NCBI GenBank assembly: GCA_950022655.1
Contig: OX465579.1
Coordinates: 47,037,950 to 47,101,949, forward strand
Source: Alentia gelatinosa
Taxonomy: Eukaryota > Annelida > Polychaeta > Phyllodocida > Polynoidae
DNA length: 64,000 bases
Reading direction: 5' to 3'
This document shows, in pieces, positions 50,201 to 62,200 of the stretch (position 1 is the stretch's first letter; each line of letters begins with the position of its first letter). The translations under genes and the position numbers were made by a program. The notes beneath the pieces were generated by a model that ran no database searches, was not told the DNA's origin, and saw only the letters and a list, made by a program, of their open reading frames with translations.

Positions 50201-53200
50201 ATTAGTTGAAGCAACACGACGACGATTCAATGAGTTCACCAAAGGAATTTCAGTCATTGATGGGATTGACAGGACTGCCGTGCGTAAGTGGTTGGACGCA
50301 CTAGACTACGCAGCAGATCACGTAGATCCGGGGGAGAAGTTACTTCTGGAAGCAGCGGCAGCGAAGGCGGAAGACGCGTTAGGACGATTCATCACAAGCA
50401 CCAAGTATGCCTTAGCCAAGAAAACACCGCCAACACCGTATACGTGGGCTAACCTGAAGAACGCTATCCTACAGCAGTTCCTCGGACCTGCGGAGGTACA
50501 GCTGCTGAGAGAAAAAGTGGAGCAAGCACAACAAGGACCCTGCGAAACGGTGAGAGAATATGGAGATAGATATGTGGGGGATGTACATCGGGCATACACC
50601 GATCAAGAACAATGTATGGACTTAATGGTAACACAATTACGTAACTTCTATATCAAAGGGCTAAGAAGCTTACGACTGCGGGAAACAGTTGGGTGCCAGC
50701 GGCCTGCTAACTTAAAAACTGCCCTAGAAATAGCAAATCATAACGCACGTATACTAGAAGTTGACACTGCTAACTCACTAGAACAAGCCGCATTGCCCCC
50801 ACCCGACAGCCCGGTGTCACAGGAACCGGCGTATATCAAGGAACTAACCGGGGTAATGAAATCACTGGAAAGGCAAATGCAATCCCTAGTAGTTGCTATG
50901 CGGCCACAAAAGAAGAGTGAAACCACTCAGGACATTAATGCGGTAAACACAACTTCGACAAACCAACAAACACCACATAGCGATGATTACAATGTGCTTA
51001 ACTACCATAGCGACGTCCGAGAGGCGCAGCCAACTGCAGGTATGACAGGCAACATATTCTATGTGGGGGTGCAGCCGGGAAACCAAAACAGAGGAAGAGG
51101 TAGAGGTCGCGCAAGAGGTAGAGGTGGTCGCGGAGGATCGAATTACCAAAACACGGTGCAATGCTACGAATGCAAGGGGATAGGCCACTTTGCGAGGGAT
51201 TGCGCTAACAAACGAAATCAGAACTATGGACAAGGATATGCACAAGACAATGGAGACACGTGGGCAACAAACCAACAACCCTATCCTGGACAGTCACATC
51301 AAGGTGGACAGGGAAACTAATCGCCGCGTCAGACGGTCGAGTATGTATAACAGTTAAACAAGGAGACAACGTGGAAATGCATGCCTTGATCGATTCTGGT
51401 GGTCACGATCGTTAATAACAGTGGAGATGTGGGAGACATTGTGTGAATTAACGGGTCGACCGCCCGTTGTCCGAGCGGGACCACCGTTGCGATCCTTGTC
51501 AGGTCATGTGTTGCGCACCAAGGGGATAGCATCTATAGCCCTGTTAGACAAAGAGATTGATGTGTATGTTTGTGATATGGTACAACACGACTTGCTTTTG
51601 GGAATCGATAGCATGGAATTATTGGACTGCCAACTTAATTGTACGCAAAGAAATGTGAGGTTGGCTAACCAGTATTTCGTCTACGGGCAGTGCGAGGACG
51701 CCCAGAATGAGTTAGCGGGAATACACACGGACTTAGATACGTGGAGTCAACAATATCCGCGCGTATTTTCCAAGAAAGCTGTACCCGGGAAATCGGCGCC
51801 AGAAATACAGATGCATATAGATGTGGGGGATCACCCGCCCATAAGACAACGACCATATCGAATACCGTTGGCATTGAAAGCACAAGTAAGAACTGAAATC
51901 GACAAACTAATGCAAGAAGGAGTAATAGCACCAAGTGCAAGCCCATGGGCCTCACCCCTTCTCATTGTACCCAAAGCCGACGGAGGCATTAGATGCTGCG
52001 TGGACTTCAGACGGATCAACTTGCTGTGTAAAAAAGATGCTTACCCTATTCCCCACATCCAAGATATCTTTGACGCACTAACAGGGGCCACAACTTTCTC
52101 CGTCATAGATCTGAAAAACGCATACTTTCAGATCGAACTCACTCCAGAGAGCAGAGAAATAACCGCCTTCTGCACACCGGACGGACTGTACGAGTTTCAT
52201 CGCATGCCACAAGGCTATTGTAACAGCCCGGCCACGTGGCAGCGATATATTAACTTAGCTCCTCTTCTAAACAAAACAGTTCTAGTATATCTCGACGATA
52301 TAATAGTATACTCAAATAGGGTGGAAGACCATGAAAATCACTTACAAGAAGTCTTTCAGTTACTCGACAAACATTGCCTGACAGTCAACAGCTCAAAATG
52401 TAAATTCCGACAAGAGGAGGTCAAGCTACTTGGTTATATCGTGGGACGTAGAGGACTGAAACCAGATCCGCGCAAAATCGAAGCCATTCAGGAAATGCTG
52501 CCGCCAACCAACGCAAAGGAAGTGCAGCGATTTCTTGGATTGGCCGGGTATTATCGACAATGTGTGCCTAATTTTGCAGAGTATGCGGAACCACTAGTGG
52601 AACTCACAAGGAAAAACACCCCGTTTGAATGGACTGAACATCGCCATGTAGCGTGGCGCTCACTTAGAGACACTCTCACATCTGATAGAGTTATGGCGTT
52701 TCCTGAACCTACGAAACCCTACAGGCTCTATGTAGATGCGAGTCACGGGTGCGTGGGGGGTATCTTGACACAAACAGATGAGGAAGGACTGGAACGCCCG
52801 ATTCAGTATGTGTCAAAACAGCTCAATGAACAACAACGAAAGTGGGCCACTATTGAGAAGGAAGCCTTCGCCATTATATACGCCCTTCAGAAGTTACGAC
52901 CATATTTACAGGGCGCTTCCTTCATCATTATAACTGATCACAAGCCCTTGAAATCGATTTTCCAGCAAGAAATCCGAAATTCTAAGATACAGAGATGGGC
53001 CGTGCTACTAGCCGAGTATGGGGCGCCCATTGAGTATCGGAAAGGAGCGTACAACGTGAGAGCAGACATGCTGTCAAGACTCCCACCAAAACCGCCCGAT
53101 AGTATAAATAACGACACTGAACTGGAGATCTGCGGATGTCAAGTAGATGATACGCCAATGTTGGAATTGGCCAGTACAATAGTGTCAAGAAAATCAGTGA

Positions 53201-56200
53201 TCGCCTGCCCATTACTACGCAAGGAGAATGAATGGAGCAATAAAGAACTTGACAAACAACAGCTAGTAGAGGAACAGGCAAAGATGTCGCAATACCAAGC
53301 AGGAAAGCGAGACGAAGAGGATTACTTTGTGGAAGATGGTGTGCTCTACACGGTCAAAGAAGCTGGGGGGAAAAGCTATCCTGGTATTGTACTTCCACCC
53401 GCACTGGTTGGACCAGTCGTTCAACAACTCCATGAGCAACTAGGACACCAGAGGATGGAAAAAACCTATGATCGAGTACTAAAAGCGTACAAATGGCCGG
53501 GAATGAAGCGACAAATACAGCAAGTCTTGAGCGAGTGTCCAGTTTGTGCGCTATATAGACCAGTACATACCTACCCACCCACACAACCCATGCCAGTGCC
53601 AACTTCCCCAGATGAAATAGTGGGAATTGATTTAATTGGACCGCTACCCACAAGCACCCACGGGAATAGGCATGCCATTGTGGCAATCGATCATTGCACA
53701 GGGTGGGCAGAAGTACTTCCGATTCCAGATAAAAGAGCCCAAAACATTGTGGATTTCTTCAGAAATCATTGGATACCATGTCATGGGGTTCCTCAAACAG
53801 TAATTTCGGACAGAGGAACCGAGTTTATAAACCAGTTCACAAGACAACTGTGTAAGGACTATCACATAGAATGGCGGTACTCCACAGCCTACCATCCGAT
53901 GACGAATGCAAAAACGGAGAGATTGAACAGGACACTTAAATCTATGCTTTCAAAACTGGTACAAGGACAAGTACACAAATGGGAAACGCAACTACCCACT
54001 GCGTTATGGGCCTACAGAACATCGATTTCAACAGTGACTGGGTTTTCACCATATTTTCTGCATCACGGTCGTGAACCGGCACACCCACATCAAAATAGTC
54101 ACAGAATTCCGCAAGGAGAAGAATTGAAAGTGCTGAAGGATAACATAGAGAATTGTCAAATAGCACTGGAACAAGCACGACAACAGACCCGTCAGATACA
54201 AGAGAAGAACAAGAAAAGGTTGGATAAAAGACCAGAGGCTCCCGCGTATGACATAGGACAGGAAGTCTTATTACAGAACTTCAGACAAACAACATTCCAA
54301 CCGCCCTATCTACATGGGTACGTGATAACGGACAAAAGCGGCAATGTAGTAGACCTGCTACATTTTTCAGGAAAGAAAGTACGCATCAACATGGATAGAA
54401 TAAAACCAGTGCCGCCTAAAGTGTCATATTGGCCCACGACTGTTAATAGAGACTTTCAAAGGGAAAAACACTCAGATAACGAACATCAAAGCAATTCCCA
54501 GCCGGCGAACCGAGCCCTCAACAAAGAAACGCTAGATGCGCCATCTGCCATAATCCAACTATCTAGAGGGTCCATAATCAATGACCGATACAGACTCAAC
54601 CACCTGGCACCTGATAAAGCCGACGCAGCCAGTCGACGCACTATCAAAAGGCGCGAGGTGCGTAATCGCCAACGACAAAGAAACAGACAAGCAAGTGGTC
54701 CTCCTACACACAGGGTCACAAGCCAGGAGGATTACGATAATAACGGATTACCCTTCATGTCCGAAGTAGGCATGCCCGCAATACCTATTGTCAGATCTAA
54801 TGATAACGATGATAGCGACGGTCGGTTATCAAGCGAGGCCACTCCAGTCACAGACATGACAGGCAGTGACACGTATGATAACAATGCGGGTCCTCGAGCA
54901 ACGGGCATGACAAGCAGTGAGGCGGACGATAACGACGCGCATCAAAGGGTCGAACAAACATGGCACGATAGCGGGCGACGGGACGCCGATATAACAAGCC
55001 ATGACACTTCAAGCCTTGACAATACATTTCCTGATAACACGATATCAGAGGTGTCATCGGACGATGGCGCGGCTGAAGGAGATGACAGCAGTGAATACCA
55101 ATCCACACAGTCGCGACCTTGGACCGTGACTACAAGGCCGGGCAATACACAAGCCAATAAAGAAGGACCAGTGTCAGAATGGGAACATAAAAAGGGATCG
55201 TTACACACCACCGTCATTCACAGGTCAAGCGTTAACGACGACCTAACTATCACCCGATCGACCATTGATACAACTGACACCCAGAGTATACAGTCTTCCG
55301 TACCCCGGACACGCGCACAACATCGCAGTGTAGCAGGCTTCCACACGCGGACGGAGATCAATTATAAGGACTATTCGTCAACATCAGATGATACCTCGAA
55401 CGATGGGTAAACCACTAGGATACTTTGCAGTTCTCTCAACCATCATGATGGCAGTCCCAACAACATCGCCTATACTACAGAAAGATGGAGTATTGATAAC
55501 TGTAGAAGGGGAAACCAGAGTGGTATCAGCGATATGGACAATAGTGGTATCACTCGAAGCACCACATTTGCCCGACATTTCGGGGTTAGAAACACAGGTA
55601 CGGCAATATTTCAATACTTCGGAAACAAAGATAGAGGAAGGGACGATGAATGTATGGAACTTACGCCTACAACAGATAAACAAAGGATTGAGACAAGGAG
55701 CGCGCCAAATATCTGAAGAAACAAATGGCAGGGAACGCAGTAAACGAGGATTACGCTCACTACTGGGTGAGTTAGCTAAAGCTTGCCTAGGAGTTGCAAC
55801 AGAAACTGACGTTAAGGTACTTGCACAACAGGTTACTAACCTAGGATCATCGGTAGAATGGCTCCAGCAGCATGATCTTATGATGTTATCGGTCCTCAAC
55901 ATAACGCGACAAAACAGCAAGGAAAACAGGCAAGGATTAATGGCCATAGAACAGCGCACCAAGCAATTACAGACGATAATAGAACATTAATCAACAGATC
56001 CAAGATCACATCTACGCCATTCAGACACTGCAAGTAAGACAAATGGTTGATGAAGTACTGACAGTCATGGAGCTAGCGGTAAATCAGTTCGAACGATCTG
56101 TAGATCTCTTTCATCAACAATGTATGCAACTAGAGAGAGGGAGATTATCTAGAGATGTCCTTTTCACGAACGAGTTAAAAACGATTCTGGCTGACTTGGA

Positions 56201-59200
56201 AAAGCAGGGACACACCGCACTCCCTATCGGGTGGTACTACCATAATTTAGAAATTGAACCTCTGTATGTACGAGCTGATCGACTTGCATATAAGGTTCTA
56301 ATTCCAGCAGTGACAAGGGACGTATACATCACACATAGGCTACAGTACTTCCCAGTGGTCCTATCGGACAACCTCACACGGAGCATCGTCGGAAACGACC
56401 GGGTAGCTATGTCATCGGAATCAACAGCGTCATTCTTCCCGACGGACGATGTATGCTTGGGTCAACAACCATTGGTGTGCTTTCCGGCAACACAATATTC
56501 AAGACCTGCCTGTGAGGCGCAATTGGTGTCAGGGGATGGAGCCCAGGAGTGTGCCGTCACCATAGCACCAAAACCACGAGCCAAGTCCTTTGCGAAGCGC
56601 GATGTAAAACAACCACTGATCATCACCATAGTGCCCTTCACAAATATCACGGTCACTCATCGCTGTACCGGAACCACAGCACGACGCGAAGTAATGGGGA
56701 AAATAACACAACTCATCTTGGATGAGAGATGTAGCATCGAAACTGCGGACTGGACTCTAAAAGGAGTCAGCATAGGATTCCGCAAGTTGGAAATACGTAC
56801 ACCCCGACCAGTTGAGTTACCTGCTCTGCGGATAAACTGGCCCCAGAAGATTACGGATACGGTAGCAAAGGATCTAGCTAAAATGGGTAGAGTTACACTA
56901 CCTATGAATGAGGTGATGGATTGGATTCTTCCTGCAACAACCGAAGAGACCATGTCCAATAAGTTGGCCATATCGGGACTGTCTATGGGAATAGTGGGAC
57001 TCCTGTCAGTGGGAGTAGTGTGCGTGGGAATATGTGTCTATAACAAGAAGACATTTGTCAGGTGGTTCGATCCACTATTAAAGCCACCACGGACAAGATC
57101 AAAGAAGAAGTGCAATCCCATATTCCCTTGGTTCCCACAAACACCTTGGCGGAAACCTTGTATCCGGGGTTACCACCGGTTAATTCGGTGTGACAACACT
57201 TGTCACAAGACACCTCGTGAAAGTCACCATCGGATAAAGACACTAAGTAAAATTACCTATAAGTCTATATCACACAAATGGTGCAACGAACATTGAAGAA
57301 TCTATATATCATGTAGTATTAACTATAGGCAATCATCCGTATATCTTAAAGGTCATAGTACGTAGAAAATGTTATGTCGTTTTTAGCCTTTTAGACTTAA
57401 CTACGAATGTAATGATTTTATGTATAGAATAGTGGTACATCTTAATTAAGAATACGGTTCCGAATTAACGTATGAAAGTTAGGTAAATTCCAAATAATTG
57501 GAATTCGCTAATAAAGGGAGGTATTGTAGTGAACCGAGAGATGAACCCCCCCACACCGCGTCTGCTCAGGGGGCGTGGCCTAGATGACGGACACATAGGT
57601 CAACCTATTATCTGAACCAATGATTAAGCTATTATGTGAACCAATGATATGTCGACACGTGATACATGTTGTGTAGGATTGAGATATAACCCGGCGTACC
57701 GGGGAAATTAAACAGAATTCATAGTAACTTGGAGTCCGTGTTGTTCTATTGTGGTCCGTTACACCTCCTTCCTTAGTGCAAAAGTTATACAACAACCCTT
57801 CACATACCCAAATATTCATCAGAATCAATTTCTGAGTGAGATATCTTTCCCTCTTTTTTCATTGATCTGATAGATACAGTTCTGCTTTTTTCATGATTTA
57901 TGGTCGAGGTCTGTCGTCCATTCCTAATTATGGGGAACTTATGAGTTTTAATGACAGAGACAAGTTAGATTTTAAGTATTGCCACACTCACACGTCGACA
58001 CACCATCTAGCGGTTTCTCCGAGCACTGACTTCATGTGACGTCATCAGGTTTCACCGCCAGATGTCTTCAAGGGGACTTGAAGTTGGGTAAAATCTAGTG
58101 GTGATCTGATGCCGAAATAATCAAGCCTTGCTGTCACTAATATGCCTAGGAAGAGGCATAACTCATGCAGGACCAGATCGTCCCTATGTAAACCTCCATG
58201 ATGACCCTCATCGTGGCCCAGACAAAGAATCCGGTAACTTTCGTAGAGAAGAGTCCCCGAAAAGTCCTTGAGAAAAGCATTGTGACTGGACAACAGAATA
58301 TCGAGGTAGTACTTTAACAAAATAATGTTTTGCCGAGTGGGGCGAATCTGGATTTCACAAGTTCTGCATTCTGCTTTGCCCATGGCATCAAAGGAGAAAA
58401 CTCATGATGTCATGCCTACCCAGGACCCAATCATTACGCCAACACAGCAATGCGGTCTGAGCCTCCTTATGAGTCGCTAGATCAATGAGTTCAGCAAATC
58501 ATTCAGACTATGGGCCACAGACTACTGCCTACTACGGGTAAGCTAATTCAACCGTATGAATATATTATCCTCGAATCTAAAAGAGAAGAAAATGATAATA
58601 GGAACTCTCAATATCCAAGAATACATTTGGGGTAAAATAGAGGATGTTTGATGATATTCGCACCAACAAGGCAACTCGCCTCTATGTAATGGGAGATAGT
58701 AGAAGATCCGTTAGATCAAAATCTGTCAGAAGGTGGAGTGAAGAGGTTTTCCCTTGCATAGGAGAGGGGAGGTTTTGCTTTGGCTGGAGTAGCAAGGTTC
58801 AGATACAGTACCTACGCACAGCCATATCATGCTTGGAGAGTACATGCATCAAGGCATCAGATGGCGACACTGGCACATGTGACTCGAAGAGGAAGCACCA
58901 GACAGTGCACCACCCTCCATGCACCGCATACAACACCTCATGTGGGTGCCAACTCCAGGCACCTCACACTTCAGATGCATGTATGACAGTTGCGCACATC
59001 TGCGAGTATTGTTTTACAATCCTTAGTTTATACTACCCACACAACCTGGGTAAGTGCAGGATTAAAGCAAGTCTAGGAGGGAGTTTCAAGTGGTGGCTCC
59101 CTCGGCTCAGCCCTTCCCTTTCATTGCTAGGCAGTTGGAGGACCTGCAGATCATGCAAACTGTGCTTAACATGCTCATTCCCCATGCTTTGTCTGGCTGT

Positions 59201-62200
59201 GTTCCGCTGTCTGCTGTGGTTAATCGGTTGAAAATTGATGCGCTAAGCCTCGCCTCGAACATGAGGCGGATGTCTATCATATAGGGTTGAATGCCTTGAG
59301 TAAACTCCCACTTGGGTTTTGGGGTCGATTCTCTCCAGATGTGGGTCACCATTTCCCCCGATAGATTATGCGACATCATCAGTATCTGCAACACCTGGCT
59401 CGGCAGAGACTATGCAATGCAACATGATCTTCAGTCGATACTAAGCAGGTTAATACACGTAGCCCTTTGCTTACACCATACAAAGAAATTTCTCGCATTC
59501 CTCTATGGGCTACCTATCTCTCCCCAGTGGTGCACCTCTCATGTGTTCCTCCTCTCCCCTCTCCTCCTCAGGGCATCTAACCTATTCATCTCTATAACAC
59601 AAAATGCTTAAGCGTCTTACAACTTCAAGAGGAGTGACATCATCCACGTGAACGGATCTTTAGTTCTAACTGTCAGCTCCTCCTTTGATCATACCTGCTG
59701 CACCTGTTGAAGGCTCCTGGTGTCCGGCCAGAGAATGGTGATCTTATATACAGCATACAGCCTATGATCCATGGGTGTTGCCATAACGCCTCCTAGAGTA
59801 GGTGATATTCACTATTGGAGTTGAAAAAGTAGGTGTTCTTCACCATTGGAGGTGCAAAAGAAGTAAGTGATAATTGGGAAGTGTCAACTCTAGCCTTGCT
59901 GACACATGTGTGTAAAGTGTTCCCTGTGAAATACATCATGTCCTGGGTTTAATCATTATGTCATCCAGCTCATGAATTTCATAAGAACAAAGAGCCAGAA
60001 TACAGGTTCTGTCTCTCCAAGGGGACTGTCATACTGCTGGCCACCTAGTGACTTCTTCATGAACTAACAATGGCTCTGTCCTCTATAGAGCTGCCACACC
60101 TGCTGGTCAGCTAGACCCTATTTATCTAGTCTGCCCTGGTGTCCCCCTGGCACCTCACCAATTCACCTATGCATGTATTTTGAGACTTCTTTTTGTCTGA
60201 TTCTGGGGTCACGGATCCTTCTTCCTTCTCCATCCACTCATTTCGAACGGAGAGGAAGAAACACACTCACACTTGAGAAATGGCCTGGACCAGGTACACT
60301 GCCTTGGCACCTTGTCTTTGGAAATACCCATGATGCCTTATCTACAATCAACTTAACTTTTTCCAAAGCATTAATGCTTGCCTACGTACATGTCATATCA
60401 GAAATAATCTGTGTAGGTATTTCATTGTATTTTGAAACGTATTTTGGGTATATAAAATGCTCTCCAAATCACATTGAAAGTATTATCGTCATTAACGAAA
60501 GTATTTTCCCAGAGTGCCTGGTTGATATAAAGATATTCTATATATTTCCTTATATTTCTATCAATCTCTGTACAAAACATTTGTCTTCGTCTAAATCATA
60601 AGATTAATCGTATATATGGATAGGATTATCCTTGTATAGACTGATGCAAACGAAGATTATTGTACACCTTATAAATATAGCATGCATAGACATATATATG
60701 GCGATGTTTGAACATTAAATTGTCTTTATTCATAGGCCATAAATATAATGCAAATCAACTCTCGTAAGGACGTTACTGACTGGCATTACTTTTGCGAGTT
60801 TACTGTATTGCAGCAGTTAATTCGAAAATGTATGATACGTACCTTTTTAGATGATAAATTATAAACTATGCTAGCATGTGCAAGTGTGAACACACAACGT
60901 TGTCAGATAGACTAGAAGTTTAGAGATGCTATAGGATACAACAGCAAGGCGTGAGGTAGTGACTGGCCTCTAGCAGGAAGCCTCAGCTGTCATACAATAC
61001 GCTGAGCCAGGTACCCTGTCAGACATGCCCGGAGGCAATGCTCTCCCAGCTCTCCCGCCTGTAGCAAGGTGCCTTCTAGACATAAATATTTTGATGCCAC
61101 CAAAGTTTCAAGCCCTGACAAAATAGGCCAACATTGTGTCAAAAAGCATGTCTCGGCCATGGGTTATTCCCCCGGGGGTATGTTGAGGGTGTACACTGGT
61201 TGAAGACATGCATTTCCCATTTCTTTTTGCTATTATGATTACCCAAGCATAGTTTGTATATCTCCTCCAACCATATGTTTTCTCATATTCTAGTGTGTCT
61301 CTTTTACGAGTTCGCTGTTGAAGATAGTGATGTTATTCAAATTACACGAGAAGCAAGGAGATGGGTTGAACTAAACAAATAGCATAACTTTAGTTTGATA
61401 ACCTGGAAAATAATTCTTCTGATACTGAAGTTCATAATACTCGCTAATCTAAATATCATAGTGTACTTGTCAGGTATGTGTACACCTTATTTTAAATGAT
61501 ATCTTTGTTTCCAAACTTCAAACATCAACGACTGTTCGGAGTTTTTTTTGTACAAAAGACGCAAGCTAGCTAACAATTATGTAATAGGTCTTTTGATTCA
61601 TTTAGTATACATGATGTTGTCCTTAGTCATTTTCTTATTTTCTATTGGTGGATAAGTTATACTGTGTTTAATAATACCATGGGTTCAAGCGTATAAATGA
61701 AAATAGTGATACAATTTATATTATTACAGTTAATTCTTATTAGGGGCATGGAAAACTATGTCACAGAGGTACGAGATATTGAGCTAGAATGGCAAGATCA
61801 CCTCATCATGAGACAAAAGGTTGGATAAGATAATAGCGGCATATAGGAACAGGTTTTCTATCAGAGTAACTTCTCCTCTATAGCTAGGATGGTCCGGTAG
61901 CAGGTCTCAAGAGCATAGAGGAGATATAATTACTCTATTGAGACTATTGCATATGATTCACCTAGTAGACTTATGTCATCATTTACTACCAACAAAACTT
62001 TATACCTTCATCTTCTATTGAGGAAATGTCTCTCTTCTGACTTTTTCTCAGTCGCGTCCAGAAATCCAACTCAAACTCTCCCCCCTGAACATCATGAAAG
62101 AATCAGGGATTTAACCTCTAATCAGCGGCAAAGTTAACACCATTACCCTTAAGGGCTGAGGGCGATGTTCGCGATGGGTTTTCCATTAGTGCTCCACTGC

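Larger units (their letters stand above)
49840..57763 (+). mobile_element. Env-bearing Ty3/gypsy LTR retrotransposon, 7.9 kb
   Basis: A full-length element inserted in R-spondin intron 1, sense orientation. It has 239-bp LTRs with TG...CA ends differing at 2 positions, a primer-binding site, gag, pol (PR-RT-RNaseH-IN), env and a polypurine tract. It is flanked by a 4-bp duplication CCTC (49836-49839 and 57764-57767). The PR-RT-RH-IN order is that of Ty3/gypsy. The 4-bp duplication and an env with a furin site followed by a fusion-peptide-like segment fit errantivirus-type elements, whose Env is related to baculovirus F. Near-identical LTRs suggest recent insertion. This copy has frame breaks in protease and in env, so it is probably not intact, unless the breaks are assembly errors. 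Confidence 0.95.

Noticed and set aside
51421..51423. GTG as a true start codon of pol
   Set aside because: The frame is open from 51358, and gypsy-type Pol is made by frameshifting from Gag, not by separate initiation here.
58045..58383. 112-codon minus-strand frame
   Set aside because: No recognisable motif, and the surrounding DNA is repeat-rich. A chance frame or mobile-element debris is likelier than a gene.
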